A stretch of DNA of 64,000 bases from RGIG5270 sp045538635 (GCA_045538635.1 JAZSRU010000125.1:3507-67506), one strand, 5' to 3'. Counted from the stretch's first letter, positions 25,911 through 35,301 are shown. Notes: generated by a model from the sequence alone, not told the origin. Numbers and translations: made by a program.

Positions 25911-26402
25911 ATGACGCGGAACGAAATATTGATGCTTTCGCCGGAAGAGCTTGGCAAAATCGTTGAATTTGACTTTTTCAAACGGAGCGGCAATGGCGGG
26001 CAGAAGCGGAACAAAACGTCTTCTGCCGTGCGTGTCCGTCTGCATGAGTTTGATATTTGTGCGGAGGATTGTTCTGAACGCAGTCAGAAAGTCAACCGCG
26101 ACAGAGCTTTGCAGAAATTGCGCCGCAAGCTTGCCATGACTGTCAGGGAAGAGTTTTCTGGAGAGATAATGAAAGTTGTTGCTCCGTCAAATGAAAAATA
26201 TCCGCTGTTTCTGGCTCAATTGCTGGATTTGCTTGAGAGTGTGGATTATTCTTTCCGCAGTTGCGGAGATGCGCTTGGATTGAGCAGTTCCCAGGTTGAA
26301 AAACTGCTCCGCAAAGACAGCAGTTTGTGGCAGTTTGTGCAGAGCAGTATTGAATCGCGCAAGCGTCAGAATGACAGTTGCACCAGCGAAAAAAACGCAT
26401 AA
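25911..26402 (+). CDS. GGQ-domain release-factor-like protein
   Basis: A 163-residue protein that keeps only the class-I release-factor catalytic domain, with GGQ at residues 29-31 in RSGNGGQKRNKTSSAVRV, followed by basic CSERSQKVNRDRALQKLRRKL. It lacks codon recognition domains. It fits the small GGQ proteins known for rescue of stalled ribosomes (ArfB/YaeJ type) or the PrfH group, but ArfB usually ends in a highly basic tail, here only weakly basic. It sits before rpmF, apart by a stem-loop. Confidence 0.85.
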   Translation: MTRNEILMLSPEELGKIVEFDFFKRSGNGGQKRNKTSSAVRVRLHEFDICAEDCSERSQKVNRDRALQKLRRKLAMTVREEFSGEIMKVVAPSNEKYPLFLAQLLDLLESVDYSFRSCGDALGLSSSQVEKLLRKDSSLWQFVQSSIESRKRQNDSCTSEKNA

Positions 26403-26420
26403 AAAACATGCCGGGAAGCT

Positions 26421-26465
26421 TTATTTTGTGTAAGTTGCTCATGGATAATGAATTACACAAAATAA
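26421..26465 (+). repeat. 13-bp perfect inverted repeat with 19-base loop
   Basis: TTATTTTGTGTAA at 26421-26433 and TTACACAAAATAA at 26453-26465 are perfect mirror arms. It lies 19 bases after the GGQ gene stop and before the rpmF promoter. No T run follows. It could be a weak terminator or protein-binding site. Confidence 0.6.
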
Positions 26466-26510
26466 GTTCTTTAAGTCGTTGAAAAATGCGGTTTTTTGAA
26501 TGATTTTGAT

Positions 26511-26538
26511 TTGAAAAATTGCAGAAAAATGCTATATT
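26511..26538 (+). promoter_or_regulatory. Putative promoter of rpmF-plsX-fabH operon
   Basis: TTGAAA, 16 bp, TATATT in the recurrent GCTATATT context, 64 bases before rpmF. Confidence 0.6.
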
Positions 26539-26602
26539 ATATGACGATTCTGAAAGAATATTATTTGCTGTTGTTAAATACATAAATGAAAGGATTTTAA
26601 AA

Positions 26603-26782
26603 ATGGCAGTACCGAAAAGAAAAACCTCAAAGATGAAAAAACGTTTGCGCAAAGCTGCTAACCGCTATGAAGGCGTTCAGGCAACTTTCTGCCCCAATTG
26701 CAAAGCTCCCTGCTTCCCCCATCAGGTTTGCCCAGCTTGCGGTATGTACAAAGGCAAACAGGTCGTTACTGTTGAGGCTTAA
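26603..26782 (+). CDS. rpmF: 50S ribosomal protein L32
   Basis: A 59-residue bL32 with zinc ribbon: CPNCKAPCFPHQVCPACG holds the four zinc cysteines; the start is the typical MAVPKRKTSKMKKRLRKA. The start at 26603 is clear because an upstream ATG at 26519 would add unrelated residues. The linkage rpmF-plsX-fabH is widely conserved in bacteria and couples translation to lipid synthesis. Confidence 0.97.
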   Translation: MAVPKRKTSKMKKRLRKAANRYEGVQATFCPNCKAPCFPHQVCPACGMYKGKQVVTVEA

Positions 26783-26795
26783 TCATTTGACTGTT

Positions 26796-26813
26796 CTGCC
26801 GGTTCGCCGGCAG
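26796..26813 (+). promoter_or_regulatory. TTCG tetraloop hairpin between rpmF and plsX
   Basis: CTGCCGG and CCGGCAG form a perfect 7-bp GC-rich stem closed by TTCG, a very stable RNA tetraloop. No T run follows, so it is not a terminator. It may stabilise or process the rpmF/plsX mRNA so that L32 is made in excess. Confidence 0.6.
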
Positions 26814-26863
26814 ACGGACAAAATTATGCGGCTTGATGCCGCTGTAAACAGAAGGCGCGTAAT

Positions 26864-27916
26864 ATGAAGATTGCAGTTGATGCCATGGGCGGAGATTATG
26901 CTCCATGTGTAGTCGTTGAGGGAGTAGCTCACGCTCTGTATGAATATCCGGAAATCGATATAATTCTTGTCGGACATGCAGACAAGATTGCTTTTTATCT
27001 GGAAAAATACGGCATCGCATCTCATCCGCGCCTTTCTGTTGTTCACGCTCCTGCGGTAGTGGAGATGTCAGAAAGTTCTGCCAGCAGTATCCGCGGCAAG
27101 AAAGATTCTTCGATTACCATGGGGGCGAAATTGCTTAAATCCCATGAGGCTGATGCATTTGTGACTCCGGGGCATACCGGCGCGACATTGGCGGCTACCA
27201 AAGTTATTGTCCGCACTCTTCCGGGCGTGAACCGTCCCGCACTGGCGGCATCAATGCCTGCATACAGCGGTCGTTTTTTGTTGACTGATGCCGGGGCTAA
27301 TGTAGAAGTTACAGCAATGAATCTTGCTGAATTTGCCATTATGGGCAGTGTTTATTCTGAATTTTTGTACGGCGTAGAAAATCCTCCCGTCGGACTTTTG
27401 AGTGTCGGCGGCGAAGACAGCAAAGGTAATGACCTTACCAAAGAAGCATTTAAATTGCTCGAACTTGCACCGATAAATTTTATCGGAAATGTTGAAGGTA
27501 ATACTGTTTTTGAAGGAGCATGCAAAGTGCTTGTCGCTGACGGATTTACCGGCAACGTCTTTTTGAAAACAGCCGAAGGTTTGGCAAACAGTGTCAAATT
27601 CTGGCTGAATGTTATTTACAGGAAAAGTATAGTCCGCATGATAATGGGACTTTTAAATAAACGTGCTTTCCGTGAGCTTAAGGAAAATGGCAGCTCTGAA
27701 GCACAGGGCGGCGCACCGCTGCTCGGTCTTAACGGCGTATGCATTGTAGGACATGGTTCTTCATCTCCGCGGGCGGTTTCAAATGCCATCCGCCTGGCAG
27801 GTGAATGCATAAAATTCGGTGTCAATGACAAGATTGTTGAAAAAATCGATCTGTTCCACAAGACACTCGAGAAATTGGAAGCTGAACAAACAAAAACAGA
27901 ACAGGATGTGGAATAA
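26864..27916 (+). CDS. plsX: Phosphate acyltransferase PlsX
   Basis: PlsX makes acyl-phosphate from acyl-ACP for PlsY in phospholipid synthesis. The 350-residue protein begins MKIAVDAMGGDYAP, and keeps AFVTPGHTGATLAATK (the usual SAGNTGA site reads TPGHTGA here), GLLSVGGEDSKGNDLTKEA, NFIGNVEGNTVF and DGFTGNVFLKTAEG. The TAA ends in a TAATG shared with fabH. Confidence 0.95.
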   Translation: MKIAVDAMGGDYAPCVVVEGVAHALYEYPEIDIILVGHADKIAFYLEKYGIASHPRLSVVHAPAVVEMSESSASSIRGKKDSSITMGAKLLKSHEADAFVTPGHTGATLAATKVIVRTLPGVNRPALAASMPAYSGRFLLTDAGANVEVTAMNLAEFAIMGSVYSEFLYGVENPPVGLLSVGGEDSKGNDLTKEAFKLLELAPINFIGNVEGNTVFEGACKVLVADGFTGNVFLKTAEGLANSVKFWLNVIYRKSIVRMIMGLLNKRAFRELKENGSSEAQGGAPLLGLNGVCIVGHGSSSPRAVSNAIRLAGECIKFGVNDKIVEKIDLFHKTLEKLEAEQTKTEQDVE

Positions 27917-28902
27917 TGGGTATTGTCATCAAAGGAACGGGTTCTTATGTGCCCGAAAAAATATTGACTAATGCTGATCTTGAAAAAATGGTTGAGACCA
28001 GTGATGAGTGGATTCGTACACGCACAGGTATTCAGGAACGCCATATCGGCGCACCGGAACAGGCAACAAGTGATTTTGCATACGAAGCCGCAGTCAAAGC
28101 TCTTGCCAAAGCAAATCTTGCAGCGGAAGATCTTGATATTATAGTTGTTGCGACTGTTACTCCCGACCATTCATTCCCCAGCACCGGATGTATGGTGCAG
28201 AAAAAACTCGGCGCATCCAAGGCATTCTGTTTTGATTTGGAAGCGGCATGTTCCGGTTTGCTTTATTCTCTTGAAGTTGCACATTCTCTTCTTAAATCAA
28301 ATGACAAATACAAAAATGCTCTCGTTATCGGTGCTGAAAAACTTTCATCCATCACCAATTGGACTGATCGCAATACCTGTGTTCTTTTCGGTGATGGTGC
28401 CGGTGCGGTTGTTTTGAGTAAAGATGAAGCGTTTGATTATGACTGTATCGTTGCCGCAGAACTGCATTCTGACGGTAATTACAGCGAGGTTTTGAAACGC
28501 CGTTCAGGCGGCAGCCGCATGCCCGATACTGCTGAAACAATTGCTGAAGGTATGAATTGTATTTATATGGAAGGCAAAGAGGTTTTCAAACTCGCCGTTG
28601 GCGCAATGGTCGGCGCGGCCAAAAATGTTCTGGCTCAGTCCGGAGTCGAATCAAGTGCGCTCCGTTATGTTATTCCTCATCAGGCAAATTACCGCATCAT
28701 TGACGCAGTCGCACAGCGTTTGGAAGTTGAAGATGATGTTGTTTACCGCAATGTCAGCCGTTACGGCAATACTTCTGCTGCTTCAATCGGGCTTTGTCTC
28801 GATGAAATAAACAGCAACGGTGCTGTGGAGCGCGGTGATTATTTGCTGTTGACTGCTTTCGGCGGCGGTTTGACGTGGGCATCATTGTTAATAAAATGGT
28901 AA
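27916..28902 (+). CDS. fabH: 3-oxoacyl-ACP synthase III (FabH)
   Basis: FabH starts fatty acid chains by condensing acetyl-CoA with malonyl-ACP. The 328-residue thiolase-fold enzyme has the catalytic cysteine in DLEAACSGLLYSLE, and the His and Asn of the triad in IPHQANYRIIDAV and NVSRYGNTSAAS. A KSIII start MGIVIKGTGSYVPEK, TSDEWIRTRTGIQER is normal. It overlaps plsX by one base. Confidence 0.97.
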   Translation: MGIVIKGTGSYVPEKILTNADLEKMVETSDEWIRTRTGIQERHIGAPEQATSDFAYEAAVKALAKANLAAEDLDIIVVATVTPDHSFPSTGCMVQKKLGASKAFCFDLEAACSGLLYSLEVAHSLLKSNDKYKNALVIGAEKLSSITNWTDRNTCVLFGDGAGAVVLSKDEAFDYDCIVAAELHSDGNYSEVLKRRSGGSRMPDTAETIAEGMNCIYMEGKEVFKLAVGAMVGAAKNVLAQSGVESSALRYVIPHQANYRIIDAVAQRLEVEDDVVYRNVSRYGNTSAASIGLCLDEINSNGAVERGDYLLLTAFGGGLTWASLLIKW

Positions 28903-28921
28903 TATATATACGGGATCAAAA

Positions 28922-29812
28922 ATGAAAATCGAAGAAACGATCAGTAAGGCATCTATTTTGTGTGAAGCACTTCCGTACATTCAGAAGTTCAGGAAGGCAT
29001 TGATGGTAATTAAATTCGGCGGCAGCTCAATGGAGGACCCTGAATTGGTCAAAAGCACAATGCGTGATATTGTGCTGATGGAATGTATCGGTTTCTCTCC
29101 CGTAGTTGTCCATGGCGGCGGCAAGGCAATTTCTGCAGAACTTAAAAAACAGGATATTCCTGTTGAATTTGTCAATGGTTTGCGCAATACCTGCGAACGC
29201 ACTATCAAGGTCGTTGATACAGTTCTGCATGCGGTCAACCGCGATTTGGTGCAGCTTGCCAATAATGCCGGCGGCAATGCGGTTTGTTTGAGCGGTAAAG
29301 AGATTTTTACCGCTAAACGCACTTATGCAGTTGACCCCGTTACCGGTGAGAAAAAATCAATCGGTTTTGTCGGTGAGATCACCAATGTCAATACTGATAA
29401 GATTTTTGAAATCATCCATGCCGGAAAAACTCCGGTCATCACTCCGCTCGGTGTCGGAGAGGACGGTCAGATTTATAATATCAATGCTGACGTCGCCGCC
29501 TGCAAAGTTGCACAGGCGATCCGTTCGCGTAAACTGGTGTTTTTGAGTGATGTTCCCGGTATTATGCGCGATCCTGCTGATGAAACAAGTGTTATTCAGA
29601 CGATTTGTACTGATGAAGTTGACGGACTTATCCAACAGAAGATTCTTTCCGGCGGTATGCTGCCGAAAATCAAAAGCAGTATCGAAGCTCTCAATGCCGG
29701 TGTAAACAAGGTTCATATGATCGATGGCAGAATGCTTCATTCTCTTTTGCTTGAAATATTTACCGATAAAGGTATTGGAACTGAAATCATAAGACCGGAT
29801 TCGATATTATGA
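28922..29812 (+). CDS. argB: Acetylglutamate kinase
   Basis: ArgB phosphorylates N-acetylglutamate, the second arginine step, in the cytoplasm. The 296-residue protein shows VIKFGGSSMEDPELV (nucleotide site), VVVHGGGKAI, NGLRNTC, NADVAACKVAQAI, FLSDVPGIM and SGGMLPKI. It is in an operon with aroK and aroC, an unusual joining of arginine and aromatic genes; it overlaps the kinase by 4 bases. Confidence 0.96.
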   Translation: MKIEETISKASILCEALPYIQKFRKALMVIKFGGSSMEDPELVKSTMRDIVLMECIGFSPVVVHGGGKAISAELKKQDIPVEFVNGLRNTCERTIKVVDTVLHAVNRDLVQLANNAGGNAVCLSGKEIFTAKRTYAVDPVTGEKKSIGFVGEITNVNTDKIFEIIHAGKTPVITPLGVGEDGQIYNINADVAACKVAQAIRSRKLVFLSDVPGIMRDPADETSVIQTICTDEVDGLIQQKILSGGMLPKIKSSIEALNAGVNKVHMIDGRMLHSLLLEIFTDKGIGTEIIRPDSIL

Positions 29813-30360
29813 ATATAGTCCTTGTAGGCATAAAACACGCAGGAAAAAGCTCTATCGGCGGTGCAGTTGCTGAGGAGCATGACTTATTGTTTGTTGATTC
29901 TGATGAATTGATAGAAGCAAATTACATGCTGGTGAACGGCGAGAAACTTACCTGCCGTGAAATTTTCAACAAAGTCGGACGCAATGCTTTCCGTCAGCTT
30001 GAAGCTGAAGCTTTGAAACAGCTTATCGAGAGTACCAATGAGGACGATCAGTCCCGCATTATTTCTGTCGGCGGAGGTGTGGCGGACAATCCCGGAGTTA
30101 CTCCGGAAATGCTGCATCAGCTCGGGTTGGTGGTATTTATCAATGTTGATATTGAATTTGCCTGGGAACGGGTTATTGCCAACGGCGTTCCGGCTTATTT
30201 GAAAGAAGAGAGTGATCCGGAAAAAGTTTTCATTGAGATGTCGCAGAAACGCATCGCATTTTACAGCAGCAATGCTGATTTGACAATAGACGTCGGCGGT
30301 ATGGGAATTGATGAATGTGCGGCTTTGCTTGAAGAAAAACTTGAAGGGTATTTGTTATAA
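29809..30360 (+). CDS. aroK: Shikimate kinase
   Basis: The 183-residue P-loop kinase fits shikimate kinase: Walker A GIKHAGKSS at residues 7-15, the substrate-binding DSDELIE, GRNAFRQLEAEAL, and GGGVADNP for the GGG motif. The typical R(I/L)..R lid is weak (the region reads AYLKEES), so the call rests on motifs and the joint operon with aroC. It overlaps aroC by one base. Confidence 0.82.
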   Translation: MNIVLVGIKHAGKSSIGGAVAEEHDLLFVDSDELIEANYMLVNGEKLTCREIFNKVGRNAFRQLEAEALKQLIESTNEDDQSRIISVGGGVADNPGVTPEMLHQLGLVVFINVDIEFAWERVIANGVPAYLKEESDPEKVFIEMSQKRIAFYSSNADLTIDVGGMGIDECAALLEEKLEGYLL

Positions 30361-31424
30361 TGAGCGGCAATATATTCGGTAGAATTTTTCAAGTCGCAAC
30401 TTTCGGGGAATCACATGGTGCCGCTGTCGGAGCTGTCGTTGACGGAATGAGTGCCGGAATCGAACTCAATGCTGCAGATATTCAAAGAGAGCTTGACCGC
30501 CGCCGCCCCGGACAATCAAAAGTTGCCACTGCCCGCAATGAAGCGGATCAGGTGGAAATCCTTTCAGGAGTGTTTGAGGGAAAAACGACCGGAACTCCGA
30601 TCGCTTTGCTTGTCCGCAATCAGGATCAGCATTCAAAAGATTATTCCAATATAAAAGATGTTTTCCGCCCCGGTCATGCTGATTATACCTATTTTGTCAA
30701 GTATGGGATACGCGATTATCGCGGCGGCGGCAGAAGTTCAGGCCGGGAAACTGTCGGCAGAGTCGCTGCCGGAGCTGTGGCTAAAAAACTTCTTGACCAT
30801 TTCGGTATTTCTGTAACCGCATTCGCTCAGGCGGTAGGTGATGTGCAGGGAAAAGATTTCAATGCAGATTTTATTGAGCAGAATATCGTCCGCGCTGCAG
30901 ATCCAGCGCAGAGTGAAAATATGATAAAAGCTATTCTTGACGCTGCAGAAGCTCATGACAGTATCGGCGGTGTGGTCGAGTGCCGGATTGATAATGTTCC
31001 TGCCGGTTTGGGTAATCCATGTTTTGATAAACTTGATGCAGAACTTGCCAAAGCCGTAATGTCGATAGGTGGAGTAAAAGGTGTTGAAATCGGAGATGGC
31101 TTTGAGACAGCCCGCCGAAGAGGCAGCGAAAATAATGATGCAATGCGCCATGACGGTTTTGTTTCCAATCATGGCGGCGGCATAACCGGCGGTATTTCCA
31201 ATGGCAATACTGTAATTATCCGCTGTGCTGTAAAACCCACTCCGTCAATTTCGCAGGCTCAGCAGACAGTCAATATTGACAATCAGGATGTGGATATTGA
31301 AATTCATGGGCGTCATGATCCGTGTCTGGTCCCGCGTATCGTACCGGTGGTTGAAGCTATGTGCGCGCTGGTTATTGCAGATATGCTGCGTATTGCCGGA
31401 ATTGCCGGCGACAAAATAGCGTGA
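30360..31424 (+). CDS. aroC: Chorismate synthase
   Basis: AroC converts EPSP to chorismate using reduced FMN. The 354-residue protein has family blocks FGESHGAAVGAVVDGMSAG, RRRPGQSK, FRPGHADYTYFVKYG, RDYRGGGRSSGRETVGRVA, NHGGGITGGISNGN and RHDPCLVPRIVPV. The start ATGAGC shares one base with the shikimate kinase stop. Confidence 0.97.
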   Translation: MSGNIFGRIFQVATFGESHGAAVGAVVDGMSAGIELNAADIQRELDRRRPGQSKVATARNEADQVEILSGVFEGKTTGTPIALLVRNQDQHSKDYSNIKDVFRPGHADYTYFVKYGIRDYRGGGRSSGRETVGRVAAGAVAKKLLDHFGISVTAFAQAVGDVQGKDFNADFIEQNIVRAADPAQSENMIKAILDAAEAHDSIGGVVECRIDNVPAGLGNPCFDKLDAELAKAVMSIGGVKGVEIGDGFETARRRGSENNDAMRHDGFVSNHGGGITGGISNGNTVIIRCAVKPTPSISQAQQTVNIDNQDVDIEIHGRHDPCLVPRIVPVVEAMCALVIADMLRIAGIAGDKIA

Positions 31425-31432
31425 GGGGAAAA

Positions 31433-32017
31433 ATGGATTTTGCAGAAATTCTTGAAAACAGACGGACTGTCAGACTTTTTGAACAGAAAAAAGTTGAAAA
31501 AGAGAAAATATCAGCTCTTTTGAATGCCGCCCGTTTGAGTTCCTGTGCGATGAATAAACAGGTTATCCGTTATGCGGTTGTTACTGAAAAAAATCTTTTG
31601 AAAAAAATCTTTGACGGTACTCTCTGGGCAGCATTGGTCAAGCCACGCCGTACTCCGGTGTGGGGAGAATCTGCACCGGATTGTTTTATAGTGATCCACG
31701 GACCGCATGAAAGCATGGCATCTTATGTCAAATTTGATGTCGGAGCAGCGGTAATGAGTATGGAATTGCAGGCATTTGACTTGGGACTGGGCTGTTGCTG
31801 GCTTGGCAGTTTTGACAAGGAAGAGGTCAAAAAGCTGCTTGAACTCGAGGATGACCGGCAGATTTATGCGGTTGTTGCAGTTGGTTATCCGGCAGAAAAA
31901 CCCGCAAGTATTGATATTGAAAAAAATGCGGATCAATCTTATTTTATTAACAATGACGGACGGTTGATAATTCCGAAATATACCGTTGAGGCACTGACTG
32001 ATTTCTATGAGGAGTGA
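31433..32017 (+). CDS. Nitroreductase-family protein
   Basis: A 194-residue FMN-dependent nitroreductase-like protein: ILENRRTVRLFEQKKVEKEK at the N terminus, ARLSSCAMNKQVIRYAVV, and QAFDLGLGCCWLGSFDKEEV for FMN contacts. Start 31433 follows GAGGGG; a longer in-frame start inside aroC is rejected. The natural substrate is unknown. It sits 8 bases after aroC and 3 before lolC. Confidence 0.88.
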   Translation: MDFAEILENRRTVRLFEQKKVEKEKISALLNAARLSSCAMNKQVIRYAVVTEKNLLKKIFDGTLWAALVKPRRTPVWGESAPDCFIVIHGPHESMASYVKFDVGAAVMSMELQAFDLGLGCCWLGSFDKEEVKKLLELEDDRQIYAVVAVGYPAEKPASIDIEKNADQSYFINNDGRLIIPKYTVEALTDFYEE

Positions 32018-32020
32018 AAA

Positions 32021-33298
32021 ATGTTGAAGCGTGCTGAATTTTTTCTTGCCTTGCGCTATTTGAAACCTGAACGCAGTGCGGTCGGCGTTATTACTGTAAT
32101 TTCTGTGATTGGAGTTGCTCTCGGTGTTGCTGTTTTGATGATCGTGCTGGCAGTAATGACCGGCTTTACAGATTTGATGAAAGAGAAAATACTTGATACT
32201 CAAGCACATGTGCAGGTGAGAAGTACTGCTTATTCTGCATTTTTGCGTCCATATAAATATGTTGATATGATTGAAAAACTTGGCGGCAGGGCTTTCCCTG
32301 TTATCAATGCGCCAGCTTTGCTGCAATACCGCAAACGGTTGGAACCGTCAATTTTTGTGATGGGTGTTGACAGCGAAGATATCAGCAAAGCTGTGGATTT
32401 GAAAAATGTTGTGAAACTCGGAGATTTCAACCTCGGACGGGGTGAAATCGCAATCAGTACGGATATGGCGCGCCGTCTGGGGATAAGCCCCGGGGATAAA
32501 GTTTTTATGCATTCTCCCCGTAAGTTGACCAATATGGTGAAAATTTCGGAGTCAGGCAAAGTTGAACTTAATGAGGATAATCCGGTTTATCTGCCGTCTG
32601 AATTTACAGTTAAAGCATTGTTTTCTTTCAATAAATCAGATTTTGACCGCAGCGTGGTATTTTTGCCGATAGATGATGCGGCAAAACTTTTTGAATTGAG
32701 GGCAGGGGCGGCGACTGCGGTTTTCGGATATTTTAAAAATCCTTATGATATGCAGCGTGAACTGGATGCGCTCAATCGCAGTTTGCAGGGAGAAATGATG
32801 GCGGCATACAGCTGGCAGCAGACCAATTCTGCTCTGCTCGGCGTGTTGGCAGTTGAAAAGCGGATGATGTTTTTTCTGTTGATTTTCATTGTTCTGGTTG
32901 CCGCATTCAGCATTACCAATACATTGATAACTTCGGTTTATAAAAAGACCAAAGAAATCGGTATTTTGAAAGCACTCGGAGCTACCGGAGGTGCGTGTAT
33001 GAGAATATTTGTTTATCAGGGGATGTTTGTTGGTTTGATTGGAACATTTTGCGGTACGGTATTGGGATTTCTGGTACTGCACTTCCGCAATGATATATTG
33101 GATTTTGCTTCAAAAGTTACAGGACAGGATCTGTTTCCGAAGGAATTTTATTATTTTGACGGATTGCCCGCGCATATAATTCCTGCGGATGTCATACTTA
33201 TTTGTATTGCCGCGATATTGCTCTGCACACTCGGTGCGGTGATTCCTGCGTTGAGGGCGGCAAAACTCGATCCGGCAAAGGCTCTGCGTTATGAATGA
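32021..33298 (+). CDS. lolC: Lipoprotein-releasing ABC transporter permease (LolC/LolE family)
   Basis: A 425-residue FtsX/LolC-type permease. One transmembrane helix near residue 20-45 is preceded by FFLALRYLKPERSAVGVITVIS and followed by a periplasmic domain of about 220 residues, then three helices with the family segment KKTKEIGILKALGATGGACMRIFVYQG. The C terminus APALRAAKLDPAKALRYE-like (IPALRAAKLDPAKALRYE) is typical. It works with LolD to release lipoproteins from the inner membrane. Only one permease gene is here, so it may form a homodimer as LolF does. Confidence 0.92.
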   Translation: MLKRAEFFLALRYLKPERSAVGVITVISVIGVALGVAVLMIVLAVMTGFTDLMKEKILDTQAHVQVRSTAYSAFLRPYKYVDMIEKLGGRAFPVINAPALLQYRKRLEPSIFVMGVDSEDISKAVDLKNVVKLGDFNLGRGEIAISTDMARRLGISPGDKVFMHSPRKLTNMVKISESGKVELNEDNPVYLPSEFTVKALFSFNKSDFDRSVVFLPIDDAAKLFELRAGAATAVFGYFKNPYDMQRELDALNRSLQGEMMAAYSWQQTNSALLGVLAVEKRMMFFLLIFIVLVAAFSITNTLITSVYKKTKEIGILKALGATGGACMRIFVYQGMFVGLIGTFCGTVLGFLVLHFRNDILDFASKVTGQDLFPKEFYYFDGLPAHIIPADVILICIAAILLCTLGAVIPALRAAKLDPAKALRYE

Positions 33299-33974
33299 TG
33301 AAAAAAATATTATTCTGAAGTGTATCAATGTTGCCAAAAATTATGATTTGGGCAAAACTTCCGTTCCGGTGTTGAAAGATATCAATCTGGAAATACAGAA
33401 AAATACATGGAACGCTATTCTCGGCGCATCCGGAAGCGGTAAAACAACGCTTCTCAATCTGCTTGGCGCATTGGAAAAGTCCACTTCGGGGGAAATCATT
33501 TTCGGCGACAGAAAATATTCTGCCATGAGCCGTCGTGAAAGCAGTTTTTTTCGCGCGGAAAAAATCGGTTTTGTTTTCCAATCCTACCAGCTTCTGCCCG
33601 AACTCAATGTCATGGAAAATGTCATGCTTTCGGGGATGCTGAATGGAATGTCCAAAAGCAGGGCCCGTTCAAAAGCTGTTGAGTTGCTCAACCGTGTCGG
33701 ATTATCTGAACGATTTAAGCATCATCCCAACGAAATGTCCGGTGGCGAACAGCAGCGTGCCGCGATTGCACGCGCACTTTTAAATTCTCCTGAACTTCTG
33801 CTGGCGGATGAACCGACCGGAAATCTCGACAGGGAAAACGGCGAGTCCATTCTTGAACTTTTCAAAGAATTGCGCGATGAAAATAACTGCACAGTAATAA
33901 TGATCACTCACAGTGATATTGTTGCCGGTTGTGCGGACAAAATATATAATCTTGAAAATGGAATGATTTATTAA
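33291..33974 (+). CDS. lolD: ABC transporter ATPase LolD
   Basis: The 227-residue ATPase of the lipoprotein exporter. Walker A is GASGSGKTT, the Q loop FQSYQLLPELN contains a typical LolD/MacB LLPEL segment, the signature is MSGGEQQRAAIARAL, and Walker B is LLLADEPTGNLD. It overlaps lolC by 8 bases. Confidence 0.95.
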   Translation: MNDEKNIILKCINVAKNYDLGKTSVPVLKDINLEIQKNTWNAILGASGSGKTTLLNLLGALEKSTSGEIIFGDRKYSAMSRRESSFFRAEKIGFVFQSYQLLPELNVMENVMLSGMLNGMSKSRARSKAVELLNRVGLSERFKHHPNEMSGGEQQRAAIARALLNSPELLLADEPTGNLDRENGESILELFKELRDENNCTVIMITHSDIVAGCADKIYNLENGMIY

Positions 33975-33990
33975 AAGACTGGTGATTGAA

Positions 33991-35208
33991 ATGCAGGTCA
34001 GTTGGAAACAAAATCTTGTAATGTTGTGGGCATCGCAAATTCTTATCATGTCCGGGTTCAGTGCGATGGCTCCGTTTGTGCCTTTGTATTTTAAAAACGG
34101 ATTGAACATAACAGAAAAAGGTGAACTGGCATTTTATGTTACCATGTTTAATTTGTGCGGCAGTCTGGCGTATGCGATATTCCTGCCGATATGGGGTAAA
34201 CTTTCCGACCGTTTCGGAGTCAAGATCATGCTGCTGCGTGGAACTTTTATCGGCTGCTTTCTGTTTCCGCTGATGGGATATGTTTCTGCAAACTGGATGA
34301 TTGTTATCCGTTTTTTATCTGCGGCATGTTCAGGAACGACTGCTGCTTCGCAGCTGATGCTGGTCCGAACTACACCTGACAAAAGTCAGGGGTTTGCATT
34401 GGGAGTATTTTCCACAGCGGTATGGGGCGGAGCTATGCTCGGATATGTGCTTGGCGGATTGATTATTGCCCGATTTGATTATATTTTTGCGTTTTGGATG
34501 TGCGGTATTCTCTATTTTGTTGCGGGGATATTTGTTTTATTCACCAAAGATGATCCTGAATTGCTGAAGGTGAAAATCAAGCCAGTCCGCCGCAAGCGTC
34601 TTTCAAGTATGATTCCAAAATTCACCCGTGCGGTATGGCTGATGATGATTCTTTTTACTCTGACAGGTTTTATCCGTTCATTTGAAACTCCTTATATTGC
34701 GTTGAAGGTTGAACAGATGACGACTAAAGCAACTGCTGCATATTGGACAGGTATCGTCAGTGCAATCGTCAGCGGCGGAGCCATCATATCCGGTGTCGTA
34801 AACGGCTGGTTATGCGACAGAGTTCCGATAAGAAAGCTTATCGCTCCTATTTTTGTATTATCTGCAATCGGATTGTTTTTTCAGGGATATGTTAATAATG
34901 TTGCGGGATTTACAATTGCGCGAACGATACTTTATCTGGCGGCAGGCGGAATTTCTCCGCTGTTGCAGAAAGTTCTTTCCGGAGCGTCCCCCAGAAAAAA
35001 ACGCGGTTCAGTTTTCGGATTTTCCTCTACCGCCAATGGTATCGGTATCATGTCTTCATCAATTATCAGCGGATGGGTGTTTGCCTATTCGTCACTTAAC
35101 AGTATTTTCTATATTTCCGGTATGCTGTGTCTGCTGATTATTCCGCTGATACTTTCATTTTTCCGGATCGTCCGGCGAGATGCTTATTACCGGTCGCACG
35201 CAAGTTGA
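33991..35208 (+). CDS. Major facilitator superfamily transporter
   Basis: A 405-residue inner membrane protein with twelve hydrophobic segments and an MFS loop 2-3 motif GKLSDRFGVKIMLLRG. The start at 33991 has GGTGA 5 bases upstream; an upstream GTG at 33982 is possible. It resembles drug exporters of the MdtG type (SGTTAASQLMLVRTTPDKSQGFALGV), though the substrate is unknown. Last gene of the rpmF operon region, convergent with pnp. Confidence 0.88.
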   Translation: MQVSWKQNLVMLWASQILIMSGFSAMAPFVPLYFKNGLNITEKGELAFYVTMFNLCGSLAYAIFLPIWGKLSDRFGVKIMLLRGTFIGCFLFPLMGYVSANWMIVIRFLSAACSGTTAASQLMLVRTTPDKSQGFALGVFSTAVWGGAMLGYVLGGLIIARFDYIFAFWMCGILYFVAGIFVLFTKDDPELLKVKIKPVRRKRLSSMIPKFTRAVWLMMILFTLTGFIRSFETPYIALKVEQMTTKATAAYWTGIVSAIVSGGAIISGVVNGWLCDRVPIRKLIAPIFVLSAIGLFFQGYVNNVAGFTIARTILYLAAGGISPLLQKVLSGASPRKKRGSVFGFSSTANGIGIMSSSIISGWVFAYSSLNSIFYISGMLCLLIIPLILSFFRIVRRDAYYRSHAS

Positions 35209-35301
35209 TTCTGTTACACGGCATCCGTTTTGCCCAAAGGCTATGGCGGGGTAAGTAGCCGTAAGGCGTGCGGTTGGGACAAGGCGGCAAGGTGGGAGTT
35301 T

